Below, in pieces: positions 44,541 to 56,515 of a DNA stretch of 64,000 bases. Made by a program: the position numbers and the translations under genes. Location of the stretch: contig JAJAGP010003163.1 of NCBI GenBank assembly GCA_025084515.1, positions 1 through 64,000 on the forward strand, in the 5' to 3' direction. Below the pieces are notes generated by a model that ran no database searches, was not told where the DNA came from, and worked only from the letters and a program-made list of their open reading frames with translations. Each line of letters opens with the position of its first letter. Position 1 is the first letter of the stretch. Source of the stretch: Ancistrus triradiatus (taxonomy: Eukaryota > Chordata > Actinopteri > Siluriformes > Loricariidae).

Positions 44541-45045
44541 TGAGGCTGCGCGAAGTCAGTCACAGTTCTACCTGGGAAAATAGCGTGACACGGAAACAGA
44601 AACGAAGGTCGCGAAGCGAGTCACAGTTCTACGGCAACACCGTAGCGTGACACAGATGCGGAAGTGGGGGACAAGGTTGATATGCAGCGCACTGTCCCAC
44701 GCACGTGAAAGCACGAGCAGGGAGACTGAATTACCGCATGCTAAAGAGGATAACAAGCTCATTAGGGAGGTGGAGACGGTGATGGTGAATGCGGGGAGCT
44801 CGAGTAGCTGCAGTGAGTGAGTGACAAAGGGAGCGAGTGGCAGGATCTTTCCCTACCTTAGCCAGCTAAGCCCTGACATCACCTCCAGCCTCTTGATCGT
44901 ACATAACTGCTTCTATAAGCGGAAGCAGTTTATCAATGTTCCTCTACACACCATTAGAAAACGACATGGCTGCAACAGCACACTTGAGATGGTCGAGGTC
45001 TCAGAATAAACGATATATGCGATGTAAGGGTGCGATACCTGACTG
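44541..45045. other. Unrecognised sequence
   Basis: Contains two near copies of AGTCACAGTTCTAC (44557 and 44620) and the AATGCGGGGAGCTCGAG word shared with 43.64 kb. No protein recognised. Confidence 0.4.
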
Positions 45046-45049
45046 GACT

Positions 45050-45400
45050 CGAGAGTGCTCTTAAATACTCATGCCCACAGGTGCTGCCATCTAGCATCTT
45101 CGGGGTGGATCTTCACAAGAACAGGTTATAAAATCATCTCTAAAGTGTGCTGGACTCTCTGGAGATCCTCTGGAGGTGGTAAATTTCAAGTGTCCTAGCA
45201 AATGGTCTGAATATTTATGTCTTTAGCAAATTTTAGGTTTTCCTTTTGGATAAATTTGCACAAATGTCTAAAATTCTGTTTTCTCGTTGTCATTGGGAAA
45301 TGGGGGCAGAATGATGGAGAAAAAAAACTTGATTTATTTTTTATTTTAGCACAGCATAAGACTTTACAAATGCATTGTATGTTTTATGTATTGTGTTTGT
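45050..45400 (+). mobile_element. Tc1-like family F 3' end
   Basis: The series CCTAGCAAATGGTCTGAATA, AAATTTGCACAAATGTCTAA and TGGGGGCAGAATGATGGAG, then CTTGATTTATTTTTTATTTT, is the non-coding end of a common fish Tc1 type that I recall. The terminal bases and the transposase are absent. Confidence 0.45.
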
Positions 45401-46425
45401 ACATAAAACCATTCTCACCCTTCACAACTTGCTTGTCCTTATACTTTACTCCAGGTACTTCCAGTCCAAATACTTGCATTAGGTTACTTGGGCCGATCTG
45501 AGTATGTATAACTAGTTTTGATAAAAATTATGTATTGATGTAACCTTTTGCCTGTTTTTAAATAGCCATTGATGCTGAAAGCAATAATAAATAAACTAAA
45601 TAAACAACGAAACAAACAAACGAAAGTACAGTCAATGTTCAAGGGCTTCACACTATTTGCCAAAGTATTGAACACATCATCAGTTCATCAGTTAATATTT
45701 CAGCTGCTGACAATCCTTCCAAAGAGTATGGAAGACTAAACACGCACATCTCCACAACTTGCTTTAACATTAACATTAATCCAGTGACAGATCTTCAGAG
45801 GTACTACAGACATATGGATGATTTATCATTAACAGGCTTTGAAAAGGTCACTCTTTTGTTGCTTATTGTGAAAGACAATTCTCATCTAATAACCTCCAAA
45901 GAAATTGTCTGACCAACTGGAACTCCTGCAGCCATTCACACAAGGTTATAGGAATGTTAAGAACAAGGCAAAATGCATGTTTGTTCCATCATCAACCTCT
46001 AAATTATGCAATGTTGACAAATTGTAGCAAGTTGATATCCAACTTTAACATAATGAGAAAGTCACTCAATCCAAGCAGGACAAAACAAGACTGAATATGT
46101 TGGATGAGAAATCCGTGATAGTTGAGCTAGATGGCATGCAGTATTATACCACACCCCTGTCATAGACCCTGTGGGAACCTGGGGTAGAATAGCTCCCATG
46201 CATCCCCTTGCAGATAGCAAGAGGTGACAAATGAAGCACCTTCTATGCTGTGAGGTGCGACCTATGTCTGTGAAGGAAGAGGTCCTGGTACTTGAGGGGA
46301 ATGATGACTGCGGTTTCCATCTTTCCGTTTGTATTTTCTCAGATCTTAACTTTCCTACAAGCTACAATAACAAAAACAACTCAGTCTCAAAGCTCAATCC
46401 CAGAACCTACTGTACTTCGACTTAT
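45401..46425. other. Unannotated DNA
   Basis: AT-rich, no family recognised. Short frames (46231-46501) precede a LINE endonuclease remnant and may belong to it, but no motif supports that. Confidence 0.45.
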
Positions 46426-46429
46426 AATA

Positions 46430-46830
46430 GGGGAAGGCAACCATCAGTCAACCAACAGTAAATCTGCCATAATGGAGACTTTGCAGAACTTCAGTGTCTA
46501 ATGGCTACTCTCATCTCACTCACATTCTGCCTTCAGGAAACTACAATAAACAACCACATAAAATATCACTTCCCGATCAGTAAATCTCATCGGTCCTCTG
46601 GGGGCATGACCATACTAGTTAAGAACCATACCATTTACATATCACTCAATTAAAACTAACCTACAAGCTACCACCATACGCATTACTCTCCACTGACTTA
46701 TCACCATGTGTTGTATCTATATCCCTCCAGACCCTTCAAAAACTACAGTCCCTAACAAGTCAACTTTCCCATCCTTGACAGCCATAACCCCTAAAGTCTA
46801 CTTACAAACTCCAGATGCAAAATGATTGAG
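46430..46830 (+). pseudogene. LINE endonuclease N-terminus (I/Nimb-like)
   Basis: Across frames one reads GDFAELQCLMATLISLTFCL-QETTINNH (QET motif), RSSGGMTILVKN, then NLQATTIRITLH and ITMCCIYIPPDPSKT. The order QET ... SSGG..ILVKN ... IYIPP is typical of endonucleases of the I/Jockey side of LINE phylogeny. Frameshifts and an early end make it a remnant. Clade is an inference. Confidence 0.5.
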
Positions 46831-47237
46831 CACAAAAATTACTTTATATTCCCTATAATAAATCAAGTACCTACCTCCACCTGGTATGCAGCACCTATTT
46901 TGCAATAGAGTTAACCATTTGCAGCACAGAAGTCCTGCTAGTCGTTTTATAGATGGCTGGTGATGACCTCTCTTGGAGCAACCATTTCGCAAAAATAATA
47001 ACTACGGAAAAAACAGTTATCTCACAATGCATTGCTAGATGACAACTAAAGAAAGACAATTGGTACAATTTCCAAATCTTTTGAAGGAATGAACTAAAGA
47101 CATGCCCACAGGTTTATCAACATCTGATTAAATGGTTTACAGATGCAAATACAAGGCCCAACCATAGATGCATCCCTTAGTTTATTGATCAGTGCAAATA
47201 AGCTATTGGAGACTGTAAGAGAGTGCTAGGACAAAAA
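46831..47237. other. Unannotated DNA
   Basis: No gene or repeat recognised between the LINE remnant and the foldback-like terminus. Confidence 0.45.
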
Positions 47238-47525
47238 TATGAGAGGCCATTTAGGCCATTATTCAAACTTACCTCTCACACTCACCATCATACTCTCTCA
47301 CACTCACTATCATACTCTCTCACACACACTATCAAACCTCTCACACACACTATCAAACCTCTTACACACACTATCATACTCTCTCACACTCACTATCAAA
47401 CTATTAGGCATTCTTGATAGTGAATGTGTTAGGATCCGTGCCCTGCCCCGTGTTTTTCCGTTATTTTGATTTTGACGTCTCTGGACTCTTATTTTGACGT
47501 TCCTGGATCCAAGATGGCTCCCGCA

Positions 47526-47606
47526 CTGTCCTGTCCTGTCCTGTCCTGTCCTGTTCTGTTCTGTTTTTGTCCTGTACTGTCCTGTCCTGTCCTGTCCTGT
47601 CCTCAG
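47526..47606 (+). repeat. (TGTCC)n pentanucleotide repeat in the LTR
   Basis: CTGTCCTGTCCTGTCCTG with interruptions CTGTTCTG and TTTTTGTC. Confidence 0.9.
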
Positions 47607-47839
47607 TGTTCCATGTCCTAGGGTCTGTGCTCATGCATTTTGGTAGCCTATGTTATTTTCATTGCAGTGTTGTTAGTTTTACCGGTATAGCTTACTCAGC
47701 CAGTGTTTGGTATTTATTTTGTTATTCCTTTCCTGGTAGCTTCCCTTAGCTTCTTAGCCGGTGTTTATTATTTTATTTTGTTTATTTCTTTTGTTACTGG
47801 TAGCTTCCTTAGCTTCCCTTGCCAGGCCTCATTATTTTA

Positions 47840-48420
47840 CCCTGTGGCTTCCTTAAGCCTTCCTGTTCTCCTGTGGCTTCCTTAAGCCTTCCTGTTCTCC
47901 TGTGGCTTCCTTAAGCCTTCCTGTTCTCCTGTGGCTTCCTTAAGCCTTCCTGTTTTCCTGTGGCTTCCTTAAGCCTTCCTGTTCTCCTGTGGCTTCTCTA
48001 AGCCTTCATGCTCTCCTGTGGCTTCTCTAAGCCTTCATGCTCTCCTGTGGCTTCTCTAAGCCTTCATGTTCTCCTGTGGCTTCTCTAAGCCTTCATGTTT
48101 TCCTGTGGCTTCTCTAAGCCTTCATGTTCTCCTGTGGCTTCTCTAAGCCTTCATGTTCTACTGTGGCTTCTCTAAGCCTTCATGTTCTCCTGTGGCTTCT
48201 CTAAGCCTTCATGTTCTCCTGTGGCTTCTCTAAGCCTTCATGTTCTCCTGTGGCTTCTCTAAGCCTTCATGTTCTCCTGTGGCTTCTCTAAGCCTTCATG
48301 TTCCCCTGTGGCTTCTTTAAGCCTTCATGTTCCCCTGTGGCTTCTTTAGGCCTTCAAGTTTTCCTGTGGCTTTCCTAAGCCTCCTTGTTTTCCTGTGGCT
48401 TCCCTAAGCCTTCTGTTATT
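47840..48420 (+). repeat. 29-bp minisatellite inside the solo LTR
   Basis: About 20 units of CCTGTGGCTTCTCTAAGCCT then TCATGTTCT. The left units carry CTTCCTTAAGCCTTCC, the central ones TTCTCTAAGCCTTCATG, and the right ones decay, a pattern of local unit homogenisation. Confidence 0.95.
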
Positions 48421-48900
48421 TCCCTAGCCTTCCTTGGCTCTCTGTAGCCTTCCTTAGTGTCCTGTAGTTTTCTAGCCCGCTTTAGTTAGTGTTTCTGTGG
48501 TTTTCTCTGTTTTTTTCTGTTTGCCTGTTTGTTGTTATTTTTTCTCGCCTGTGCTTTTCCTTATGTGTTCGGGGTTGTCATTTATTGTGTTGCTTCCTCC
48601 ATGTTGCCTGTTATTATTTGTTGCTATGTTTGTTCCTTTTTTTACACATATTATTTTTAGTTTTTTTGTGTCATCCCCTTGAGTGTACCCTGATTAGTTG
48701 TGTATTCATTGTTCCTTGTGTCTGTTAATAAATTCAGTTTTTGTTAGTTCAGACCTGCATTTTTGTCTGCTCCTTAGTCCCCCCACATAACAGAATGTGG
48801 GAGAGTTTGATAGTGAATGTGAGAGAGTATGATAGTGTGTGTGAGAGAGTTTGATAGTGAATGTGAGAGAGATTGATAGTGAATGTGAGAGAGTTTGATG

Positions 48901-49207
48901 GTCGTGTTTTCTGTTTGGCTTAGAGAGTTGTAGTTTTAATAAGCAGCTTTTGATTCGCTTATAGTCCATTATGGCCCGCCCCCTCCATGTATGGTTATTT
49001 TCCTAACAAGTGGAAATCCCTATAGTTTGCGTTAAATAGAACCAAGAGCTCAGATGCTGATTAATGAGGCTACTGGCCTCCAAACAAGCATTTTAAATTC
49101 AAGTAATGACATAAACACTATGGCAACAGAGGCAACAACCAGCAGTCATTTCAGCTGTTGAGGAGATGCATCGTTTACTGCGGTCACGCCATCTGCACTT
49201 CGCTAAA
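48901..49207. repeat. Inverted arm, left
   Basis: Inverse of 49738-50045 at roughly 90 per cent identity by eye, e.g. TTAATAAGCAGCTTTTGATT and CACGCCATCTGCACTTCGCT occur here and in reverse there. Confidence 0.88.
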
Positions 49208-49737
49208 CCCCGGAACCCCAAAAAGTGATGTATATAGAAGCGAATTTACACTTCTCATAAGTTGACATCCCATTACTCCAAATTCCTACAATAAAAATGT
49301 CTGAAACTCATGTCATGAGAACAAGAGTAAGTGTTCTTCAAGGCTGTGGTAGAATGATTTTGTAACAGTTGATTTACTTATTTTATGGAAGTTTAAATAA
49401 CATGCATACGATGCCATCTCATTTCTTCATACTGCCAAAGTAAAAACACAAGGAATTCTTATTATAAGTAGGCAGGAAAGTGTCTTTAAAAATATAGTGG
49501 GATTTAACTGAAACTGGATTTTCCAGATTTTTTTTAGATCGTTCTACATACAGATTTAACCTTATTGGACATTTTTTGTGTATTATATCTCTGTAAGTTA
49601 TGTTTATTAGGCTGTAAAACTAATTAATTGTCCATTTTCAATTTCTGGAGTGAAAACACAGACAGCTTTCTCCCCAGCGCTACTTCTCATCTGGGCATTT
49701 AGACATGCACTAAAACTCATAGATGGCGTGACCGAGC

Positions 49738-50045
49738 TTTAGCGAAGTGCAGATGGCGTGACCGCGGTAAGCGACGCATCTCCTCATCAACAGTTGCATT
49801 GGCTGCTGGTTGTTGCCGCTGTCGCCATAGTGTTTATGTCATTAGGTGAATTTAAAATGTTTGTTTGGAGGTCAGTAGCCTCATTAATCTGCGTCTGAGC
49901 TCTTGGTTCTATTTAACGCAAACTATAGGGATTTCCACTTGTTAGGAAAATAACCATACATAATGGCGTGGCATAATGGACTATAAGCGAATCAAAAGCT
50001 GCTTATTAAAACGACAACTCTCTAAGCCAATCAGAAAACACGACC
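49738..50045. repeat. Inverted arm, right
   Basis: Begins TTTAGCGAAGTGCAGATGGC and ends AACACGACCATCAAACTCTC. Outside the arm, GATGGCGTGACCGAGC at 49721 is a partial repeat of the arm end GATGGCGTGACCGCGG. Confidence 0.88.
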
Positions 50046-50412
50046 ATCAAACTCTCTCACATTCACTATCAAACTCTCTCACATTTATTATCAAACTCTC
50101 TCACATTCACTATCAAGAATGCCTAATAGTGCGATAGTGAGTGTGAGAGAGTATGATAGTATGTGTGTGAGAGGTTTGATAGTGTGTGTGAGAGGTTTGA
50201 TAGTGAATGTGAGAGAGTATGATAGTGTGTGTAAGAGGTTTGATAGTGTGTGTGAGAGAGTATGATAGTGTGTGTGAGAGGTTTGATAGTGTGTGTGAGA
50301 GAGTATGATAGTGTGTGTGAGAGAGTATGATGGTGAGTGTGAGAGAGTATGATGGTGAGTGTGAGAGAGTATGATAGTGTGTGTGAGAGGTAAGTTTGAA
50401 TAATGGCCTAAA

Positions 50413-50554
50413 CAGTGATGGGCACTTGATGATTTATTAATGTTATTAGACAATGGATGCATGTGTTTGACACTATACATCATTTGGATCGACAGATTTT
50501 ATAGAACATCAAGTGTTTGAATGATTGCTTTTTTGTATGAGAGGCCGTTTAGGC
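50413..50554. other. Sequence beyond the truncated foldback tip
   Basis: AT-rich; at about 50538 GTATGAGAGGCCGTTTAGGC occurs in left-end orientation, a second, isolated copy of the foldback outer terminus. Confidence 0.55.
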
Positions 50555-51190
50555 TGTTTAATGCTGTTTGGTTAATATGATGGGGCCTAAATCCTAACTT
50601 AAATGTTTAATACATGCTGTTACGGTGGAGGTAAATACACAGATGCTGGTAAATCAGCTTTTTTTTTTTTTTCTTGAGGATATTGGTCTATAAATAGACA
50701 GCATGTAAATGTGTTGGAATTGGATCTAGCAAACACGTTGATGAATTGGATGAGTTGATCAGTGAAGATAGTTTGGTACTACACTAGAGTTGCATCTTTT
50801 CATCAAAAAAATTACTATTGCAAGTCAAGTGGAACTTCAGAGTCAATTTCTGAATACTTCTAGTTAGTCTGGAGACTGTATAAAAATAAATCTAGAATTC
50901 GTCTTCTATTTCTCTATTATTGAGGAAAAATACACAGCTTTAGCTTGGCTTATAAAGGCATGTTTAGACACATGATGTTCCCTCAAGCAATTTGAAACCT
51001 TCAATTTACAGTGTCATCGCTTACATTCTAAAATCTGCGCTTTTCATTTTAAGGAATGGACATGGTCATTATACCACAACAGTAGCTTTTTTCCCTGATG
51101 CGTTTGACCTAATGCATTATGAGTAGGAGCAACTTTAGCTAAAGTTGAGCCAAACAGACATTCTTATTGGTGAGCATGCTCAAGCTGCTA
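50555..51190 (-). mobile_element. L2 LINE fragment (RT N-terminal to linker)
   Basis: Shares blocks in the same orientation with 61.68-62.50 kb: TATGATGGGGCCT, TTGGAATTGGATCTA, GTCTGGAGACTGTAT, CATGGTCATTATACCA and TTTTTTCCCTGATGCGTTTG. No open frame of length remains. CTGTTACGGTGGAGGTAAAT near 50629 replaces the coding of the NQLCxYL region. Confidence 0.65.
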
Positions 51191-51248
51191 GGGCTTTGTA
51201 GTAGTTTTAAACATTTTCTTGTAGATTGTCAATAAACACAAATATATA

Positions 51249-52565
51249 CAGTGGGGCAAAAAAGTATTTTGTGCCACTGATTGTGCAAGTTCTCCTAGTT
51301 AGAAAGATGAGAGAGGTCTGTAATTTTCATCATAGGTCATCACAGATCAATACTTTGTAACATAACCTTTGTTGGCAATGACAGAGGTCAAACGTTTCCT
51401 GTAAGTCTTCAGCAGGTTGGCACACACTGTAGCTGGTATTTTGAGCAGTGATGTTTTGAAGCAACACGGACTTGCAACTCCTTCCACAAATGTTCTATGG
51501 GGTTGAGGTTTGGAGACTGGCTAGGCCACTCCAGGACCTTGAAATGCTTTTCAATTGTGTGTTTGAGATCATCGTTATGCTGGAAGCCCCAGCCACATTC
51601 CATCTTCAATGCACTCACTGATGGAAGGAGGTTTTGGCTTAAAATCTCACGATACATTGCCCCCTTCAGTCTTCCCTTGACACGGATCAGTCGTCCTGTC
51701 CCCTTTGCAGAAAAACAGCCCCAAAGCATGAGGTTTCCACTCATATGTTTCACAGTAGGTATGGTGTTTTTGGGATGCAACTGGGATGCGTTCTTCTTCC
51801 TCCAGCTGAGTTTTTACCAAAAAGTTCTATTTTGGTTTCATCTGAACACATGATATTCTCCCAATCCTTTTCTGGATCATCCACATGCTCTCTTGCAAAC
51901 TTCAGACGGGCCTGGACATGTACTGGCTTAAGCAGGGGGGCACGCCTGGCACTGCAGGATCTGAGTCCCTCTCAGCATAGTGTGTTACTGATGGTAGCCT
52001 TTGTTACTTTGGTCCCAGCTCTCTGCAGGTCATGCATCAGGTCGCTCTGTGTAGTTTTGGGATTTTTTTTCATCATTCTCATGATCATTTTGACTCCACG
52101 GGATAAGACCATTATCAATGGTCTTGTATGTCTTCCATTTTCTTACAATTGCTCCCACATTTGATTTATTCACACCCACCTGCTTGCCCATTGTAGATTC
52201 ACTTTTCCCAGCCTGGTGCTGGTGTTTGGAGTCTGACTGTTTGAGGATGTGGACAGGTGTCTTTTATACAGATAAAAAGGTCAAACAGGTGCCATTAATA
52301 CAGGTAACGAGTGGAGGACAGAAGAGCTTCTTAAAGAAGACGTTACAGGTCTGTGAGAGCCAGAATCTTGCTAAATTGTGGGTGACTAAATACTTATTTT
52401 ACTCCATGATTTACAGTTAAATTCTGTAAAAATCCTACAATGTGATTTCCTAGATTTTTATCTGATTTTGTCTCACATAGCTGAAGTGTACCTATGATGA
52501 AAATTACAGATTTCTCTAATCTTTTTAAATAGGAGAACTTGCACAGTCAGTGGCTGACTAAATAC
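51249..52565 (-). mobile_element. Tc1-like family A, damaged at one end
   Basis: CAGTGGGGCAAAAAAG at 51249 follows TA. The other terminus reaches CAGTGGCTGACTAAATACGT and then merges with a TA microsatellite, having lost the GCCCCACTG tip. The minus-strand transposase sits inside. Confidence 0.85.
51409..52220 (-). pseudogene. Family A transposase lacking its start
   Basis: The C-terminal frame (51780-51409) reads TIPTVKHMSGNLMLWGCFSA, GRLKGAMYREILSQNLLPSV, GWGFQHNDDLKHTIEKHFKV (expected second Asp block altered) and SPNLNPIEHLWKEL (Glu kept). Upstream, frames broken around 51.8-52.1 kb hold the complement of WSDETKIELF-like and GAIVRKWKTYKTID residues. Bases coding the first 15 residues are deleted near 52214, so the start codon is gone. 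Confidence 0.8.
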
Positions 52566-53068
<503 letters not shown>

Positions 53069-53589
53069 TATATAAACAACTAACAGACTTAGTGCGTGAT
53101 AATGAGACAGGAGGCAGATATTGTTAGTTATAGGTCGGTCCCATAACATGCAATTTCAAGTGGATCTTGTCATTTTCAAAGATTATGAATATTAAAAAGA
53201 AAAGAAAAGAAAAAGAAACTCTGAAGGACCCAGAGGGCAGTAAATAACAGTAAGATGAAAAAAATAATTATCTTGACTTGATCAGCCACACTGAGAATCT
53301 GTATTTCAAACAATTAGCCATTTTCTTTGTCAGAAATTGTGGCTACTCCTCTCCCAAAACTATTAAGACCAGAGTTTTGAATATAACTGTATCCAGAAGG
53401 GGAGGACTCATTTACAGTTGATTATTCATCCTGTCTCAGTAATAATTTCATTAACAATAACTGCTTTAGTTGTGAACTAATGTTAAATAATCCTAAGTTA
53501 CATTTGATTGTAATGAGGGCTATTTGTGTTTACACTACGAGGTTTTAACAGACGTTTTGTAAGTGTTTATGTTTACAAATGATGCAAGT
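53069..53589. other. Unannotated DNA
   Basis: AT-rich; an AAAAGAAAAGAAAAGAAAAA run at 53199-53217. Nothing else seen. Confidence 0.5.
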
Positions 53590-53900
53590 AACAGGCACAG
53601 TCTAGCCAGCAGTTTAGTCACCATAACCTTTTCTAGGCTTGGTCAATTCGCCACATTGGGATGGGGTCACACCTCTGTAAAGTTAGTTTTAGTTACCTCC
53701 GCTGATGAAAACATGTATCATTTTTACCTACATGATTTACTATTCTAGAAAATCTACAGCAATGGAGCTCTCTAAGGCTACCTGCAATGCTTGGCCTTAT
53801 GGATCCCGGGATACAGTTAACCATAGCTGCTGGTGTCCCTAAAGGGATAGCTAAGTTTTAGCTATAAAAAAGTATGTAAAAGTGATCTATATAACCAGTG
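53590..53900 (-). pseudogene. SGNH ORF1 fragment, second copy
   Basis: Collinear with 2.90-3.23 kb: CAGCAGTTTAGTCACCATAA, GCTTGGTCAATTCGCCACAT, TAGCTGCTGGTGTCCCTAAA. The complement encodes remnants of GPIPMWRIDQA and YSRLWxLNxWL. Heavily decayed. Confidence 0.6.
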
Positions 53901-55204
53901 TTGGCCTTGGCCCCTAAAACAAGGCAATGGCTTTGGCTATATTAGTCACACAAATGTGTGGAATAATAATGATATGAAGAAGAAATACCAGAGATAACAA
54001 TACATTGCTTTGGAATCACTGTACTAAACAGTAATTAAAGCCCATTATAATGTTTGAGGATGCTGTGAGGAAACAATTGGAAGATGAATAATGTGCATAA
54101 CAACAGCCATTTACAGAAGAAAGATAACGAGGTATTTTAAAAACAGTAGAATATAAAACTCAGCTGGTCTGTTTCACAAAAACTGTCCTGCTCAAGGGAA
54201 GAATGTATGTATTTTCCAAAACTTGGGCACTTTCTGCAACCCTGCACCTCTCTTTGTAATTATAATTAAATGTTCTACTCTACTCACCTAAACTTACTAC
54301 CACTTGTCTGACACTTTTATGTAAACAGAAGATACTAAGATAAGTTAACACTGAGAATAGCAACAGTAACAGTTACTTTGGGCTTACATGGCAAAAAACA
54401 ACTTCTCATCTCTTTCATTAGCTTATTTTCCATAGTTGTATTTAAGTTCTATCGACTCTAATAACAAATATATGCAGCATCACACAGTTGCTATAACCGT
54501 TTGCACTGAATGCAAAAAAGTTATATAGCTTAAGCCTTGTAAAGTTTGTTGCAGTAAAAGAAAGGTTTTACTGCCCCTTTTCTGCTGCATGTCACAAGGA
54601 CACTAGTTTTTTATTCTTCTTTCCTTGATGACACATTCTTTCATTCCATCAATTACAGTAGCTTTGTGCTTTGCTATTGAATAGAATTCTAGGGCTACAC
54701 TTATGGCAGAAGGAGCTTTTGTGAAGGCCATCTTTTGAATGTGCAGTCGAGGTCATTTATTAATTCAGAGCATGGCATTTAAAAGGTACACCAAAAAACC
54801 CTTAAAAGAATGCAAATAATAACATTCATAATGCAAGTGCACAAAGAAATACCAAGTAACTTCATTAAGTAAGCAATTCCCTGTATAAATATGGCACATA
54901 ATGATGCATTGATTACCGTCATTATCATGTCTCTTTCACGTTTTTTGGCATGTAGATGTAACTGACAAAATACTTGATAAAAATACTTGATAATGAACTG
55001 ATCTGAAACCAAAATGTAAGTGTTAAAACATATGCCATGCTGTCTTTCTGATAAGCGGAGTGGTTGTGGTGGCTCGGTTGAAGAGAACTGATAGAGAATT
55101 GATTACATTTTACAGATAAGACAACGTACAATTAAATTATGTTAATATGAAGAGTTTAAAAAAACAGATGTTGTGTCTGTTTAGAGTTGATTAGGTCTTC
55201 ATTT
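53901..55204. other. Unannotated DNA
   Basis: AT-rich with no recognised element or gene; frames near 54.8-55.1 kb lack motifs. Confidence 0.5.
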
Positions 55205-55380
55205 CATTCACTTCAGTTTAGATTATCTCCTAATATCTACGTCCAGTCCCAAATTGAGCAAGCCTAGGGTGACAGTGGCAAGGAAAAACTCCCTAAGTGT
55301 TAGGAGGAAGAAACCTTGGGAGGACCAAGACTCAAAAATTGACCCAACCTTTTTGAGTCTTGGTTCTCAAAAAAAAGTTC
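55205..55380 (-). mobile_element. L2 3' UTR fragment
   Basis: ATCTCCTAATATCTACGTCC, AAATTGAGCAAGCCTAGGGT and GGAGGACCAAGACTCAAAAA match 1.70-1.84 kb in the same orientation. Confidence 0.75.
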
Positions 55381-55384
55381 CCCT

Positions 55385-56515
55385 GTAAAAAGTTTCTCAG
55401 AGGCCACTTTGTGAGAAATAGTTGCTTGCCAGACATGCCTCTATCACATCTTTGTCTACAGCAGGACCTGTAGATCCTCCACACTCATACTTTGCTGAAG
55501 CTGGTGTCCCATTTGGTCTCAAGAATGCTTGATTGGCTATAAATCTGGCGATTGGGCAGGTCAAGGAAGTGTTGCAATTTGGTAGAGACATTCCTGGGAA
55601 ACCCTTGCTGTGCTTTTGTGAGCATTATCCTGCCGAGAAATGCCAATTGGAAGCCCTGCAATGAGAGGCAATACATGTGGCTGCATGATATCCTGCACTT
55701 ATCACTGTCCTGTTAGTGTCCCTCGTATCACTACCAGGGGTAACCAACTGTCATATGCGATGGCTCCCCAGATCACCACCAAAGCAGTTGGGACAGTGTG
55801 TCACTCCACAACAAAGGCAGGATTGAAGCACTCACCAAGAGGCCTTTATACTCAAACACAACTGTCATTGGATCCCAAACAGAACCTGGATTCACCATTA
55901 AAGACAATACAGTCCCAGTCCAAAGCAGTCCAAGTTTCTTGTTCATGACAAAACTGCAAATTATGGCGGAGGTGTCTGACTGTGAAAGGCAGGAAACATA
56001 ATAATAACTCTGTGACAACAAATTTACTTCTGCTAAGCACATGGAAATGGTCTGGGCAGAGACAAGGGTGTGTAGTGAAGGTGCCAACTGTGTCTGGATG
56101 GTGGACAACAAAACTGTGGGAGCTGCTCGTGCTTGTCAGTGGATAAAATGATCCCCTCTACTGGTCGTGGGCCAGTAGAGCCTGTTTGCTATGTGTGTGT
56201 GCCCTCACAGAACTACTGCTCCTAACACCTCCTAACAGTTAGAACAGCCTAGATGGCAGGCAAGCTGTCGAAATGATCATCCTTTTTCTCTCAGTCCAAT
56301 GATGTGCCCCCTCCCAGAGTCTGTCAACTGGGCAAAATGTCTTCAAGTGCATTGTAGAACCATGTCTAGGAATAAACGATGTCTCACCAAGAGGTATACT
56401 TACCAAAAAGTAACCTCTGAGAGCCTTTTTGTAAAGCAGTGGGGGAAGCACTTTTACCCCCTCTTGTGTACCCAGTGTCTAATCAGATCATACCTGTAAT
56501 CATTTACATATCTGA
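55385..56515 (-). mobile_element. Tc1-like family E element, main part
   Basis: The minus strand carries GPIARFIANQAFLRP-like and KCLIGNWQIYSQSSILETKW residues, and the complement of GTGTCCCTCGTATCACTACC matches the plus strand at 9.78 kb. The last part (CATTTACATATCTG at 56501) equals 10.19 kb and continues at 57541 after an insertion. Frames are short and broken; no catalytic block could be read with confidence. Confidence 0.55.

Larger units (their letters stand above)
47427..48792 (+). mobile_element. Solo LTR with 5-bp TSD
   Basis: Starts TGTTAGGATCCGTGCCC and ends CCCCCCACATAACA (TGTTA...TAACA). GAATG at 47422-47426 is repeated at 48793-48797, and both lie inside the 22-base unit TAGTGAATGTG, so the host repeat is interrupted precisely. 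TTAATAAATTCAG near the 3' end gives an AATAAA signal. Internal features are a CTGTC repeat and a 29-base minisatellite. No coding sequence. The element internal region was probably lost by LTR-LTR recombination. Confidence 0.9.
47238..50412. mobile_element. Foldback-like element with 22-bp subrepeats in long inverted termini
   Basis: Left outer end: TATGAGAGGCCATTTAGGCC then ATTATTCAAACTTACC; right outer end is its inverse GGTAAGTTTGAATAATGGCC. Inward come 22-base units in opposite orientations, a small hairpin (ACTATTAGGCATTCTTGATA left, TCAAGAATGCCTAATAG right), more units, and then about 307-base inverted arms (48901-49207 and 49738-50045). Without the solo LTR each terminus is 0.6-0.7 kb, enclosing a 530-base centre without ORF. 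The right tip is cut after GGCCTAAAC. Non-autonomous; the superfamily is not known to me. Confidence 0.8.

Noticed and set aside
19911..47240. The foldback tips at 19.9 and 47.2 kb as two ends of one giant element
   Set aside because: Their orientation would point outward from the intervening DNA, and each locus has its own hairpin and array; independent copies are simpler.
47567..48728. Phe/Leu/Cys-rich short membrane-like proteins
   Set aside because: They come from T-rich LTR and minisatellite sequence; hydrophobic runs arise from base composition.
54779..55131. Small minus-strand open frames with hydrophobic residues
   Set aside because: Short, overlapping in two frames and without motifs; AT-rich background explains them.
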